Shown here: positions 11,310-22,724 of the stretch, piece by piece
Numbering within the stretch: position 1 is the first letter of the stretch
Layout of the letters: each line of letters begins with the position of its first letter
Assembly: GCA_036417435.1 (NCBI GenBank)
Contig: CM070905.1
Location: forward strand, 22,855,592-22,919,591
Origin: Inia geoffrensis
Lineage: Eukaryota > Chordata > Mammalia > Artiodactyla > Iniidae
DNA length: 64,000 nt
Direction of reading: 5' to 3'
The notes under the pieces: model-generated
Database searches by the model: none
Seen by the model: only the letters and a program-made list of their open reading frames with translations
Told to the model about the DNA's origin: nothing
Program-made: the position numbers and the translations under genes

Positions 11310-11990
11310 CATATTTATTTTGTGAGGCTGCTGTTAAAAATTACCACAACTGGATGGTTGAAAACAACAGAAACATATTGTCTCAGTTCTGGGGCCAGAA
11401 GTGCGAAATCAAGTTGGCAGGGCCCCTGTTTCTGGAGAAACTGGGAGAAAATCTGTTCCATGCCTCTCTCCCAGCTTGTGGGGGCAGCCAGCAGCCCTTG
11501 GCCTTCCTTGGCTGGTATGGGCGTCACTCCAATCCCTGCCTCCGTCCTCTCACTGCCACCTCTTCTGCTGTGTCTGTCTCCTCTGTGTCTCTTATAGGGA
11601 CACTTGTCACTGGATTTAAGGCCCACCAGGATGATCTCCTTGTCTCAAAATCCTTAACTTGAGGGGCCTCCCTAGTGGCGCAGTGGTTAAGAATCTCCCT
11701 GCCAATGCAGGGGACATGGGTTCGAGCCCTGGTCCTGGAAGATCCCACATGCCGTGGAGCAACTAAGCCCGTGCTCCGCAGCAAAAGCCACCGCAGTGAG
11801 AAGCCCACGCACTGCGGCAAAGACCCAACGCAGCCAGAGATAAATAAAATAAATTTATTTTTTTTTTAAATCCTTAACTTGATTATATCAGCAAAGACCC
11901 TTTTTCCAAGTAAGGTAACATTTGCAGGTTCTAGGGATTAGGATGTGGGTGGACATATCTTTTCGGGGGGGCCACCATTTAACCCACTAC
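11310..11990 (-). repeat. Old mammalian interspersed repeat, inverted copy, split by a SINE
   Basis: On the + strand it reads ggctgctgttaaaaattacc, gtctcagttctggggcc, then cttatagggacacttgtc, aaggcccaccaggatg. After the SINE at 11663-11867 it continues with a tttgcaggttctagggatta / ccatttaacccactac end. It is the reverse of the family at 9755-10117. Middle part (about 11430-11580) is poorly preserved. Confidence 0.6.
11663..11867 (+). repeat. CHR-type SINE, long form, internally shortened
   Basis: Head aggggcctccctagtggcgc and an aaataaaataaattt tail. A perfect 15-base duplication, aaatccttaacttga, lies at 11648-11662 and 11868-11882. It lacks several of the caactactga units. Confidence 0.95.
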
Positions 11991-13136
11991 ACCAGCCAGT
12001 AAGGAGAAGAAACAGGCAAGAACTCGGTGAGTGGGAGCTCACCTGGACCCCGTGGGGCTGGACCTCGGATGCCGCAGGACTGCAGAGGGACCCACTTGGG
12101 GATGGGAGAAGCTGGGAGTGGATATTTCTGGTTTGTTTGCTTTGATGCTACTTCTGCTCCTTGGATTTATTTCCTTTGGTGTTTAACAAAGTCTCTTTTG
12201 AAAGTTCTAGTCTGTCTTGGCTGTGTTGCAAAGAACCTGGTTGTTGGACCAGAGTAACAGAGGGGGCTCAGCTCACCTGGGCCAAGGTGGTGTCAACAGC
12301 CGTCAAAGTGAGACACTAGGGGAAAGGAAATGAGGGCACAGGCAGCTCCTTGAGGCAAACGGGCCTCTGCCCTCCTGGAAGCCTCCTCTCGGAGCCGAGC
12401 CTCAGAGAGCCAGCGTTCTGTTCCATCAAGGAAGTGGTGTCCTTTACACAAGGCCTCCAGCCTCGGAAGCCTCTGGACGCCGGTGGTGCTGATGTAGAAA
12501 TACAAAAGGCAGAGAAGAGGCAGGAGTTGGGTGGGCTGGGGAGAGGAGGGGAGGGGAGGTGGAGTCCAGACTCCACAGGCTCTGGCTGCCCCCCGTGCCC
12601 GGGGAAAAGAGCCTTCTAGACCGTGAGCCCCAAGAAGGCTGAGGGAGCCCCTTCCCCACCCCCGACGTTAGCCACACGTGGCCCTGCGCTGTGAGCAAGC
12701 GGTCCAGCGTGGCGTGAGGGAGGGCAGGCGCCCGGGCCAGCCCCGCCAAGGTTCTCTCTGAGCCGGAGGTTGGAGGCAGGCGGGGGAGGGGCTGACACTT
12801 GAGAACCTGGAGAGAAACGGGCGGCCCACCTTCCAGATCGCCCCACCCCCACGGTCTCCGGTCGCTAGCCAAAGGATGTAATAATAGTGCCGGTCTGGAG
12901 GGCGATTGTTGCGCGAGTGAAATAGGCTGATGCTGTGAAGCTTTTAACACACACCTACTCAGTGGTCACTGATGGTATTAACTAATGGTCAGTGGTCGTA
13001 AGCACATGGGAGGCGGCAGTAGACTGAGGTGGTCCGCAGGGAAAGTCGAGAACCTCTGCAGGGACAGGGTGACAGGAGCAACGGTTTGGGGAATGGCGCT
13101 GGGAGGCTCTGGGGTGATAATCCATCTCTCTGAGGT
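11990..13136. other. Intergenic, purine-rich patch, nothing coding recognised
   Basis: About 12530-12565 is a G/A-rich run, and 12600-12860 is moderately GC-rich with some CpG. Overlapping frames on both strands give no familiar protein. Confidence 0.4.
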
Positions 13137-13179
13137 CCCCCCCCACCTAGAAAAGTGGGAGTTCATGTCCTGAAAGCAG
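13137..13179 (+). repeat. Left arm of a 43-base inverted repeat
   Basis: The run ccccccccacctagaaaagt... ending cctgaaagcag reappears as its reverse complement at 14341-14384 with about three substitutions. See the finding on 13137-14384. Confidence 0.85.
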
Positions 13180-13195
13180 AGAAGCCCCTTGAAAG

Positions 13196-13350
13196 AGGAA
13201 TATCTTAGTGAATCTCACAACTCAGGTCATGGGGGGGCATCATGCAAATTAGTGGGTACCCTAGGGGAAGACCCCTTTGTTCGATTCTGATTCCCCAGGC
13301 CTGAGAGTGCTTTCCAGAAGAACTTAGGGGGGAGATGCCATGCCCTTCCT
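13196..13350 (+). repeat. Direct repeat, copy 1 (about 155 bases)
   Basis: Starts aggaatatcttagtgaatct and ends catgcccttcct. Copy 2 is 14187-14340 in the same orientation, about 990 bases away, roughly 85% identical by eye with a small length difference in a G run. I do not recognise the sequence. Confidence 0.88.
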
Positions 13351-14186
13351 TACCTTCCAGATGCCTGTCCTCAGGAAGTTCTGCTTTGTATCTCTCCGAA
13401 GGCTCTCGTGCTGCAGCCCTGGCAGATGCCCTGTGTTGGGCTGGGAGACATAGGCAGAGGGTCTTTGGCGGGCAGAAAAAGAGACATACAACAGAATTGG
13501 AGGACTCTGCCCAGCTCCATGGTGACAGCTATACACCCTTGGCTTTGGGGGGCAGGCAGGTGGGGAGGTGCCTGCCCGCCTGCCCCCCAGGGACTCAGTC
13601 TCTGTCAACTTCAAGAGCAATTTCCTTTATTACTGGCACCATTGGCTGGAACCCTGGATGAGCAAATGAATGTTGGAAGCAGGTGGGCACAGTTAATGCC
13701 TGCAGACGGCTTTATGTTCTCTCAGTGGTAAACAAAGATAATCTGAACTCTAAAGAGCCAGTCCAGGCTGCCCACGCAGTCCTCGCCACCCACAGCAGCC
13801 CTTGCTCAGCAGATGATGGGCTTGTTTGTTTGAAAGACGCCAGGGCCCTTCCTTAGCTCTGTCCAGCTTCAGGGCGGTGGAATCACAGGATTCCACGAGG
13901 AGGGGCCGCCCTCACCCTGCCAGGGCCCCAGCTCTGCGAGGAGAATCCTCCTGCCACTTCCCAGCCCCTCACCTACTCCAGCCTCTCACTGCCCCGCAAA
14001 CAGGAAGTCCTGCTGTGCTGCAACTGCCGCGATGATCTTGTGACACCCAGAGCCTCCAGGCCAGACTGGCAGAAGGGGTAGAGGCACCTGGGCACCCCAG
14101 CCCCAACTCCCCTGACATCTGCTGGGCAGGGTCTGCTCCCTCTTTCCGCTGGGCCAGGACTGGCTGGGCTCCTGCAGCCTGCGTTC

Positions 14187-14340
14187 AGGAATATCTTAAT
14201 GAATCTCACGGCTCAGGTCATGGGGGACATTGTGCAGATTAGTGGGTACTATGGGGGTAGGCCCCCTTGCTCGACTCTGATTCCCCAGGTCTAAGAGTGC
14301 TTTCCAGAAGGACTTAGGGAGGGGATGGCATGCCCTTCCT
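14187..14340 (+). repeat. Direct repeat, copy 2
   Basis: Starts aggaatatcttaatgaatct and ends catgcccttcct. It is followed with no gap by the right arm of the inverted repeat (14341-14384), whereas copy 1 is preceded by the left arm at a 16-base distance. Confidence 0.88.
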
Positions 14341-14384
14341 CTGCTTTCAGGACCTGAACTCCCACCTTCCTAGGTGGGGGGGGC
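14341..14384 (-). repeat. Right arm of the inverted repeat
   Basis: ctgctttcaggacctgaact... ending ctaggtgggggggg, the reverse complement of 13137-13179. It runs into a G-rich tract (14373-14391). Confidence 0.85.
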
Positions 14385-14389
14385 GGGGG

Positions 14390-14950
14390 GCCGGCGCTCA
14401 GGCTGCTTACTGCCCCAATTCCCCTCTCCCAGACCCCATGGCTCCGTGGGCAAGACACTGTCATAACTCAGCAGGCCTTTCCAGGGGCCGACAGTGCAGA
14501 GCCCCTTAAGGGCACCCTGCAGTATCGGAGGCTGACCACGTGGGGGTCCCAGGGCAGAACCCCCACTACTGATGCCTGGAAGTAAGAATACCCATTACTA
14601 GCTTTTGAGCACTTACTATGGATGTGCTGAATTGCCTCACAAACTGGGGCTCACACAGATTTAAGGTGGGTCCTGCCAGAGAGGTGGTCTGGGGGTGGGT
14701 CGGGAAGCACTGAGGCAGAAGAGTTGGCATGGGCAAAGCTGAGGCAGGAACACGGGGCCTGGGGGTCTCTGGCCAGGAAGGGGAGTCAGGGCAGCCCCTC
14801 AGAACACAGGAGTGGACACTACCCTCCCTAAAACCCTCAGGAGGGGCCTGGAAGCCCTGGAATGGCAGATGGGAAGTGGGGTGTATTAAGGGGTTGCAGT
14901 ATTGACAACATTCCCTCGGGTGGAGGTTTCGAAATACCTGAAGGGTGATT
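14390..14950. other. Intergenic, nothing recognised
   Basis: GC-moderate with no frame, repeat or RNA I can name. Confidence 0.4.
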
Positions 14951-14959
14951 GAGGGTCAT

Positions 14960-15070
14960 AGTCTAGTTCCATCACTGGGTGTTACTAACCAGCTGTTACC
15001 TTGGTCACGTCATTCTGGTCGCTTAGTCTCAGTGTTCTCATCTGTAAAATGGGGGCATAGGTTGGGGCAA
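14960..15070 (+). repeat. MIR
   Basis: Reads tagttccatcactgggtgtt, then accttggtcacgtcattctg, then ctcatctgtaaaatgggggc, the MIR core order. Confidence 0.75.
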
Positions 15071-15303
15071 ATTAAACCGCTAGTCATTTTTCCAAATTTT
15101 TTTAGCATTAGAGCCTGGAAGCTTTTCCTTAAAGGAGGACTTTCTTGGGAGGCTTAAGAACAATGGATAAAAATGGAGCTGTGCCAACTGACAGTGGGAG
15201 GGAGAAGCCCAGGGTCTGATCAGCTTCCCCTCTTGTGTCTGCCCTGGGAGGCTGTTTGACAATCTCTGGGTTTGGTATCTGTCACGATAGCAACTCCATG
15301 GTC

Positions 15304-15363
15304 CTGACCCCACCCCACGATGGTCCCCTGACCCCACCCCACGATGGTCCCCTGACCCCCACC
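15304..15363. repeat. 24-base tandem duplication
   Basis: Two identical units (ctgaccccaccccacgatgg plus four bases) at 15304-15327 and 15328-15351, followed by a partial third. Confidence 0.92.
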
Positions 15364-15844
15364 GCACATCCCCAGCTCAAGCAGGTGACCCTGCCTTCAT
15401 GCTGGCCCCTCCCGGTCTGTTGCTGGCTTTGGAAGAGGGAAAAACACCCTAAGTCCCAGACCTGGAAAAAGAAGGAGGAGTTGGCCCAGCCCCCAGTCCC
15501 CTGGCATTAGTACTGAACTGTCCGTATTTCTGTGCGCCCAGAACCCCAGCACCCCGGAGCAGGGGAGGGGAACAGCCCTCCAGGGACCTAGGATGTAGTC
15601 GCAGGACCTGCCCGGCCTCCGGAGCCGCCCTCAGCCTCGCCCCCAGCAGACCCCGGTCCAGGGGCAGTTGTCTGATCTCCCAGGGCTATGCCCGAGCACC
15701 TACTACATACATGACCGGCTCATTGGCATTTATGACACTGTGTGTGGCTTCTGTGATATGAACCAGTAATGTTTTAAATTTGCACACCCTTTGACATATA
15801 CATATATATATTTATCAAAATATATCTTTTAAAAAAAATACGAG

Positions 15845-16186
15845 GGGGACTTCCCTGGTGGTGCAGTGATTAAGAATCTGCCTGCCAATGCAGGGGACAT
15901 GGGTTCAAGCCCTGGTCCAGGAAGACCCCACATGCCGCAGAGCAACTAAGTCTGTGCACCACAACTACTGAGCCTGTGCTCTAGAGCCCGCGAACCACAA
16001 CTACTGAGCCCACATGCCACAACTACTGAAGCCTGTGCCCCTAGAGCCCGTGCTCCACAACAAGAGAAGCCATGGCAATGAGAAGCCCGCGCACTGCAAC
16101 AAAGAGTAGCCCCTGCTTGCCTCAACTAGAGAAAGCCCACACGCAGCAACAAAGACCAGTGCAGCCAAAAATAATTAAAAAAACCC
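15845..16186 (+). repeat. CHR-type SINE, long 'caactactga' form, near full length
   Basis: Head gggacttccctggtggtgca, five actactga-like units, ends gcagccaaaaataattaaaa. Flanked by aaaatacgag (15835-15844) and aaaatacgag (16187-16196). Confidence 0.93.
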
Positions 16187-16196
16187 AAAATACGAG

Positions 16197-16328
16197 AGAC
16201 TGCCCTGGCGGTCCAGTGGTTAAGACTCCGTGCTTCCACTGCAGGGGGCACAGGTTCATCCCTGGTCCTCGGGGAACTGAGATCCTGCATGCCACGGGGC
16301 ACCACCAAAATTAAAAAAAAAAAAAAAG
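16197..16328 (+). repeat. CHR-type SINE, short form, abutting another SINE
   Basis: Head agactgccctggcggtccag starts right after the target-site duplication of the SINE at 15845-16186. A run of about 15 A follows. Probably inserted next to, or into, the older copy's duplicated target. Confidence 0.88.
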
Positions 16329-16329
16329 A

Positions 16330-16520
16330 AATTTGTATAATAGCAGGAAATTGGAAACTGCCCAAATGTCCTTAAGCTGAGCTTGATAAATTAAGGAATA
16401 ACCATAGGATGAAATACTGCAGCAACTAATCGTCATATAATGTAATCTTCCCAAGAGGGAAAGCTTACTCAGTGAGAAAAGTGAGGTACAAAACAGTATA
16501 TACAAAATGGTCTCTTTTTT
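16330..16520 (+). repeat. L1 3'-region fragment
   Basis: Contains ggaaactgcccaaatgtcc, an aataaccataggatgaaata-like stretch and acaaaacagtatatacaaaa, typical of the L1 3' UTR. Confidence 0.6.
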
Positions 16521-16524
16521 TTAA

Positions 16525-18140
16525 TTATTATTAAAACAAAATGCACGATGGAGAAAGACAGGGTGAGCCTGCATTGGGTGGTGGTCCATGGGTGGTGATG
16601 GCGGCTTTCTGGGATTTGTCTTCGTGGTCTTCTCTGTCTGCAGTCTAGGGGTTACTTCTATGATGGAGGGGCAGCAAACATTAGTTTTAAAAGAAAATTA
16701 GAGAAAAAGGAAAAAAACAAAAACCCAAAGCATCCAAACAAATTCTGCCTGGAGGCACACCCATGGGCCTGGCATTTCTGTGGCTGCCCTCCCCTCCCCT
16801 TTTTCCTCTACTTCTGTGTCACTCAGGTAATGTGACCCTCCTGGTGAGGAGGGTCTCCATTCCCTGGGCTCCTCTTTCTGAGGCCAGCTGCGTTTCCTGG
16901 GCTCAGGGCTCAGGCCTGAAGAGGGAGATGCTGCCTCAGGCTGTACAGCAAGCCCAGGCCGTGGCTAAGAGGAAAATCCTCTATTCCAACACTCACTGAG
17001 TCCAGGAGTTGGACTGGGTCTGCCGGACCTTCTGAGTTTGTGTGGACGGTCCTGTCTGCCAAGGGCTTTTTGCCCTTTGGTTAGTTATCCCGTAGTGAGA
17101 CACTGGAGATAGCCCCTGGCCTTCAGAGACAAAGAGGAGAAACCTATTTCAAGGGTCTCCCATTCCTGTGCCCTGTGCTCAAAGCTCTACATAGATCACT
17201 GAAGTTAAGTCTAACGTTCCTATGAGGGGGATAAACTTTTATCCCCATCTTCCAGATGAGGAAACTGAGGCTCACAGAGGTGAGGTAGCTTGTTTCAGGT
17301 AACAGCAGCCACAAAAGCTAGCAGACGCTCCTAGCCGCTGGCAGGGCTCAGCCCCAGTCTCCCAGGCTTATTCCAATGGGGCCGGGTCTTACCCCCTTTC
17401 CTGAGTCAGGAAGGCAGTGGGAGGTCCCTTCTGCTGCCGCTCAGCTGGGCCCCCGGGTGGGACACCTCTGACTAGGCCCTCTGCTCCCAGGCCCAGCCAG
17501 CTCTGCCATAGGTGGGTGAGGCCTGGCCATGCACAGGCTGTTCCTGCTGCCTGCCCCTCACTGGGTGCAGAACGGACAGTGTTCACCCCTTTAGGGCACG
17601 TGCCCAGCTGCCCTTTGGACGGGCACCAGCCTGTTCCAGTGTGAAGAAGGGTCTCCCGAGAGGCTGTGGGTGGTGTGTGGCCTGGAGACCCAGGTTAGTG
17701 TTCCTCACGTCACGGGGAGCCGGGCCCGGCCCCCCGTACTCCCTTCACCCTCCGGGGTCTTGCCTTCCCAGCTGTGTGGACTGCCCTTTGGGGCATCCTC
17801 AGCAGCGGTGTTCTTCGTTGTGCTGTCCAGCGTCACCTAGGAGGGCAGCAGGGTGTGTGCGAGGGGGGCCGAGGGGGGAACGTCTGAGACAGACAGCAGA
17901 GGACAGGAGGGCAAGATGGAGACAGCCATCAAGAGCAGGCAACAGAAAGATTCAGAGAGGCTCAAGGAGAACACAGGAGAACACCCACTGGGCCCAGCAG
18001 CTTTGGGGACTGGGGGGGAAGTGGGGGATGGAGGCCAGGTGGAGTTGCCAGATTTAGCAAATAAAAATATGATTCCCAGTCCAATTTCAATATCGAATAA
18101 ACAACGAATACTTTTGGGGGGTATAAGTACACCCTATGCA
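16525..18140. other. Intergenic, one MIR relic
   Basis: 17225-17320 is a reverse MIR (cagatgaggaaactgaggct then a tagcttg relic). Frames of up to about 200 codons between 17.4 and 18.5 kb are chance in GC-rich DNA, and the longest runs into the SINE at 18204. Confidence 0.45.
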
Positions 18141-18142
18141 AT

Positions 18143-18568
18143 ACGGTTGACCCTTGAACAACACGGGTTTCAATTACATGGGTCCAGTTACAGGCAGATT
18201 TTTCTTTCCCTCTTCTTTCTGCAGTACGTGGGCCTCTCACTGCTGTGGCCTCTCCCGTCGCGGAGCACAGGCTCCGGACACGCAGGCTCAGCGGCCATGG
18301 CTCACGGGCCCAGCCGCTCCGCGGCACGTGGGATCTTCCCGGACCGGGGCACGAACCCGCGTCCCCTGCATCGGCCGGCGGACTCTCAACCACTGCGCCA
18401 CCAGGGAAGCCCTACGGGCAGATTTTTTCCAATAATAAATCCTACAGTACTATACCATCCATGGTAGGTTGACTCCTCAGAGAACCTCAGATATAAAGGG
18501 CCAACTATAAGTTTCCATTGGGTGGAGGGTCGGCACCCCAACCCCCAGGTTGTTTAAGGGCCAACTAT
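18143..18568 (+). mobile_element. Tigger-type (MER2-like) DNA transposon, non-coding, split by a SINE
   Basis: Left end cggttgacccttgaacaac and right end gttgtttaagggccaacta are imperfect inverted repeats, with TA at both borders as expected for a Tc1/mariner-Tigger element. Internal cagattttttccaataataa and cctcagatataaagggcc segments fit the MER2 group. A CHR SINE sits at 18204-18416. Confidence 0.82.
18204..18416 (-). repeat. CHR-type SINE inside a Tigger element
   Basis: Inverted GC-rich body form with a pyrimidine-rich tail at 18201-18220. The host sequence ggcagattttt is duplicated on both sides (18193-18203 and 18417-18427). Confidence 0.93.
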
Positions 18569-18569
18569 A

Positions 18570-20500
18570 TTTGGGACGTATCTATGCTAAAAAAAAAAAA
18601 GATTCATTGTTATCAGAAATCCCAACCTGACTGGCACCCCCTGTTTTATCTGATGACCCTAAAGCCAGGGCCTCTGTTTTCTTCAGCTGCAGAGGCCGCT
18701 CAGAAGGCACTGAATTGCTCCCTCTGGCCACTGACCCCCAACTTCACACAGCCGGGAAGGGGCCTCCCCGTCCTGGGACGCGCTCACTCTCGCAGGGGTC
18801 AGGCCTTCCCTCAGGGTAGGGATATGCTGACCCAGGACAGGGCGCTCCCTTCAAATGCCGGCTCAGACTCAGAAGCCACTTTACCCTGACCTGTGACGTA
18901 ACATCCTGAGCTCCCAGAAACCATGCTGCGGAGCCCAGGTGGGCTGAGGTGGGTTCCTCAGGGATGAGTGGCAGCAGATGGTCCGGTGCAAGTGCCCAGA
19001 CGATGCGCAGCTTCTGCGAAGGGTATTCAGGGGCCCAGGCATGGGCGCGGAGACCAGGGAAACACCCCAGCCCACACCAGGCAGTCTCTCGGCACAGCAT
19101 AGAACACCTGGGCTGGAAGGGAGTTCCAATTCTGCTTTAGACATGAGTGTCCAGAGGCCCAGAGAGGCAGTTCTGGGGGCAGAGCCCAGGCCCCTTGGCC
19201 CTCACAGCAGTGCTTTCCACTGCAGTGTGGAGTGTCACCACACCACTGTGGCCTGTGGCTGTGACGTATTACTGCCCCTCGTGGGGATCCAGCATTTTCT
19301 ACTTAGCAAAACAAAGTTCTCTCCCCTCCTTTGTCTCATTTGAGGTGCACAGCCACCCTAGATGCCGATGGAACCACCAGCATTGGCCCTGTTTTACAGA
19401 TGCAGACCCCGAGGCACGTATATGAAACTAGCCCAAAGTCTTCCAGAGAGGTGGTGGTAGAGCTCCAAGCAGAACTGGAGCCATCTTTGCTGCAGGCAAA
19501 GTGAGGAACCCCAGGGCAACTTGTTGCTCATCCTTCAGCCAGTCTGTGTAGGGACCCAGAGAAGTTACCTAGCTTCTGTAGACAGAAACTCAAGTTAATG
19601 GGCATGCTTGGATGACGGAATATTTTGTGTGTTTGCAAACAACTTCACCCACCCTGAGAGTCTTGGTAGATTCCAATTCATGCAAGAAGGGACTCTACAA
19701 ACTTCAGAAAGATAGCAGAGGTGCCTCCGGCAGCACCTCCACTCCCCCTTGCTGGCAAGCTGAGCCCCACCCTGCTCTCTGCGAAGGTGTGGGCTGGCCT
19801 TGGAGCCCAGGGCTCTGAACTCCCCACTGCCTGCTTGGCTTGAATGGATTACTTCTGATCCTCCCCTGCACCTCAGTTTCCCCACCAGTGAAGTGGGTGG
19901 AAATACGCTGTCATCTCAGGCTCGTAGGGGCCCAGAGTGATGCCCTGTTTGATTACAAAGTGGATTAAAATTCTTGTGTACTTGATACAAGTAATTCTAT
20001 CCTGTACATGGATAGTTTCATTGAAAAGCAGCCTCAGGTGGCCTTTCACCAGCCTCCCTGCCCCTCCCTTCAAGCCCCCATGGAATGGGCTGTGAAGGAA
20101 AGAGAGAAAGATGATAGGCTGCTCCTGGTGCCCTGAGGTATCACTGTTGCTGTTCTTTCTTGCAGAGGGCTCCCAGGAAGACCCAGGGGGGCTGGGTGTC
20201 TAGGCCAGGCAGGCCCCAGTTCATACCTTGTTCCTCCCAAGCTGGAAGCTTGTCTCTCCCAAAAAGGGCCATAATGGCCAGTGGGCTCAGACCGGAGGGC
20301 CAGGGTTCCTGCAGAACACATGGAGGCGCTCAGGTGCCCAAATGCATAGCCCAAGCTCAGATCTGGCCTCTGGCCAAACCTAGCCCCTCCTGTCCCCTGG
20401 ACATCTACGTAGAGGGAGAGTGTAAGCTGCCCTAGGGGAAGCTGCAGTCCTGTTGCAAGGCCACCCTTATTCTGTTCCTCACAATGCGAGTAGGAAGGAC
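18570..20500. other. Intergenic with a MIR relic
   Basis: 19375-19480 reads as a reverse MIR (ccctgttttacagatgcaga, then agcccaaagtcttcc). No gene or RNA recognised elsewhere. Confidence 0.45.
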
Positions 20501-21175
20501 TCACCTGGGCCCCTGAAGTTGGTGCATAGGTAAGCCTTTGGTCACCACTACATTAGCTGTTGGTTCAGTGTGTTTCTGTCCCCCTCCTTCTGTGATGGTT
20601 TTGCTGTTCTTTTTCTGTGCACAGCTCTTCTGCTGATGGTCTTTCATCGTCTGCTCCTTCTGGAAGCAGGCCTCAGATAAACAAGTGCATAAATGATATG
20701 TGTCCCGGTGGTTTTCAGGAAGTTGGACGTTAATGGAGCAGCATTCCCATCCCCACAATGACCACCATCTCCCCCTCCTATAATGCTGATACCCAGGCCT
20801 CTGGTGGCCTTGACCAGTCGAAGCCACAGGCTGCAAATAGCTGTTGTGTGCAGCCCGCTGCCTGCACGAGCTGGAATGGCTGGGCTGGCCTGTTTGATTT
20901 CAAATGGATAGAAAGACTCCTGGACTTCATACCTTGGAGCAGAGTGATATTCTCCTTCGTTATGGCTGATGCTGGATTCGGAGACACAGCTGTAGAAGAA
21001 AGTTTGAAACTCATAGTTTTGTGAGCAGCGACTACCTTCACTGGCATAGTTGGTGAGATGGGGCCAAGGCCCGTCTGGAGCTCAGGATGTGGGGCTGCCT
21101 CTCTGCCCACTGGAAGCCAGAGAGTCCCTCCAGGGATATCCACAGCCACTCTCACATAAAGGACAGAGGGTTGGC
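20500..21175. other. Intergenic, nothing recognised
   Basis: Overlapping frames of about 90-130 codons on both strands near 20.8-21.2 kb encode nothing I know. Confidence 0.4.
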
Positions 21176-21179
21176 ATGG

Positions 21180-21345
21180 CACTCAGACAGACTTGGTTCA
21201 AGTCCTGGCCCCACCCCATCCTGGCTGAGAGACCAACTTCCTGAACCTCTCCAGCCACAGTTTTCTCATCCATAAAATGGGCATAATAATGCTAACCTCA
21301 CAGAGCTGTGGGGAGGAGTGTAAAGCGCCCACGCAATAAGTGCGA
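21180..21345 (+). repeat. MIR, near full core
   Basis: cagacttggttcaagtcctg, then acttcctgaacctctccagc, then ctcatccataaaatgggcat, then gtgtaaagcgcccacgca: the MIR order end to end. Confidence 0.8.
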
Positions 21346-21849
21346 TTTCCTACCTCCTGGGTTTTTAAATAAATTACAGATCAGAAAAAGAAACCATGTT
21401 CATTAACAAATGCCATTTATATATTCAACAAACATTTAATGAGTGCCTACGATGTGCCAGAAAGGTGCCGTTAACACCTGAGCTCTCAGACAATTGCGGG
21501 TTGGTGCCTGAGCTTGCAGGTAGGAAGTACACACAGGGACACATAGCCTGTGTGGTCATGAGGCATTTTGCGTTTGGATTTTCATGAGGAAAATGGAAGG
21601 TTCAGCAAATGTGACAAGAGTCTTCGGGAGGAATTTCATGGTTTTCTAACCTCTAGACTGAGGGCAACCTGAAGCAAGATGTCCAGGCGTCTTCAAGACA
21701 AGGCCAAAGCCACCATGTTCAGAAAACAGTTCTATAAATGTGGCTCAGCTAGAGCTAGCTTGGGGCTGGCTGAGGCCTAGGGCAGATGGCCTGAGTAAGC
21801 CCCTACTGAGGCCTCCAGTAGACTCGAGTGGGGCAGAGTGGATTCCTGG

Positions 21850-22015
21850 GATCCTGACAGCCAAAAATCTAGGGTTCAAGTTTCAGCTCTGCCACTCACT
21901 AGCTGTGGGACTTGAGTGAGTCACTCAATCTCCTGGAGACACCGTTTCCTCATTGGTGGAATAGGGTTGTCCTGAGAATCCGATGGGACGACGTGTGTAA
22001 AAGCTGTTTGTAAAC
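21850..22015 (+). repeat. MIR
   Basis: agggttcaagtttcagctct, ccactcactagctgtgggac, tttcctcattggtggaatag and a degraded 3' end. A second reverse MIR-like start lies at 21415-21470 (caacaaacatttaatgagtg). Confidence 0.78.
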
Positions 22016-22282
22016 AGCCAAAGTGGCATTATCGGGGTTGGGAGTGAGAAAACCTGGGTCCGAGCCTTCATCTGCCAAGGGCCCTCTTAGTGAACTTGGA
22101 AAAGGCACCCTCTCAGCGAACCTCAGATCATCCGTTGCCACCAAGATCTGAGGAGGAGAATTCTGTAAGCTGTGAACTATCAGGTCTCAGTCAATCCGTG
22201 GCGTAGGCGCCCCAGGTTTCCCTGGTGGCTCCAAGGTGCCTGGAGCCCTTCATGGTGGCACTTCACTCAGAACATTTCCTCA

Positions 22283-22562
22283 GTATAGAGAACAGATTTG
22301 TGGTTTCCAAGGGGGGACACAGAGTGGGGGAGGGATGGATTGGGAGTTTGGGGCTAGCAGATGCAAACTACTGTATATAGAATGGATAAACAACAAGGTC
22401 CTACTGTATAGCACAGGGAAATATATTCAATATCCTGTGATAAACCATAATGGAAAAGAATATGAAAAAGAATGTATACATAACTGAATCACTTGGCTAC
22501 ACAGCAGAAATTAACACAACATTGTAAATCAACTATACTTCAATTAAAAGAAAAAAAAAAGA
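22283..22562 (+). repeat. 5'-truncated L1 insertion (3' UTR end)
   Basis: Only the L1 3' end inserted. It carries aacaaggtcctactgtatag, acataactgaatcacttggc, ccctgtg-like and aatcaactatacttcaatta followed by an A-rich tail. This is the 3' UTR type shared by artiodactyl and whale L1. The 14-base duplication agaacatttcctca at 22269-22282 and 22563-22576 bounds it exactly. Confidence 0.9.
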
Positions 22563-22591
22563 AGAACATTTCCTCAAAACACAGAACCAGG

Positions 22592-22669
22592 GAGTTCCCT
22601 GGTGGTCTAGTGGTTAGGATTTGGCGCTTTCACTGCTGTGGCCCGGGTTCAATCCCTGGTTGGGGGCAA
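22592..22669 (+). repeat. Truncated tRNA-derived SINE (tRNA-like part only)
   Basis: A 78-base copy from gagttccctggtggtctagt to tccctggttgggggca, which covers the A and B boxes and little else. The 16-base duplication aaaacacagaaccagg / aaaacacagagccagg flanks it, so it inserted in this short form. Confidence 0.9.
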
Positions 22670-22724
22670 AAAACACAGAGCCAGGTCCTTGTTCCCCTCA
22701 AAACTTACCCGTCCAGGCCACAAG

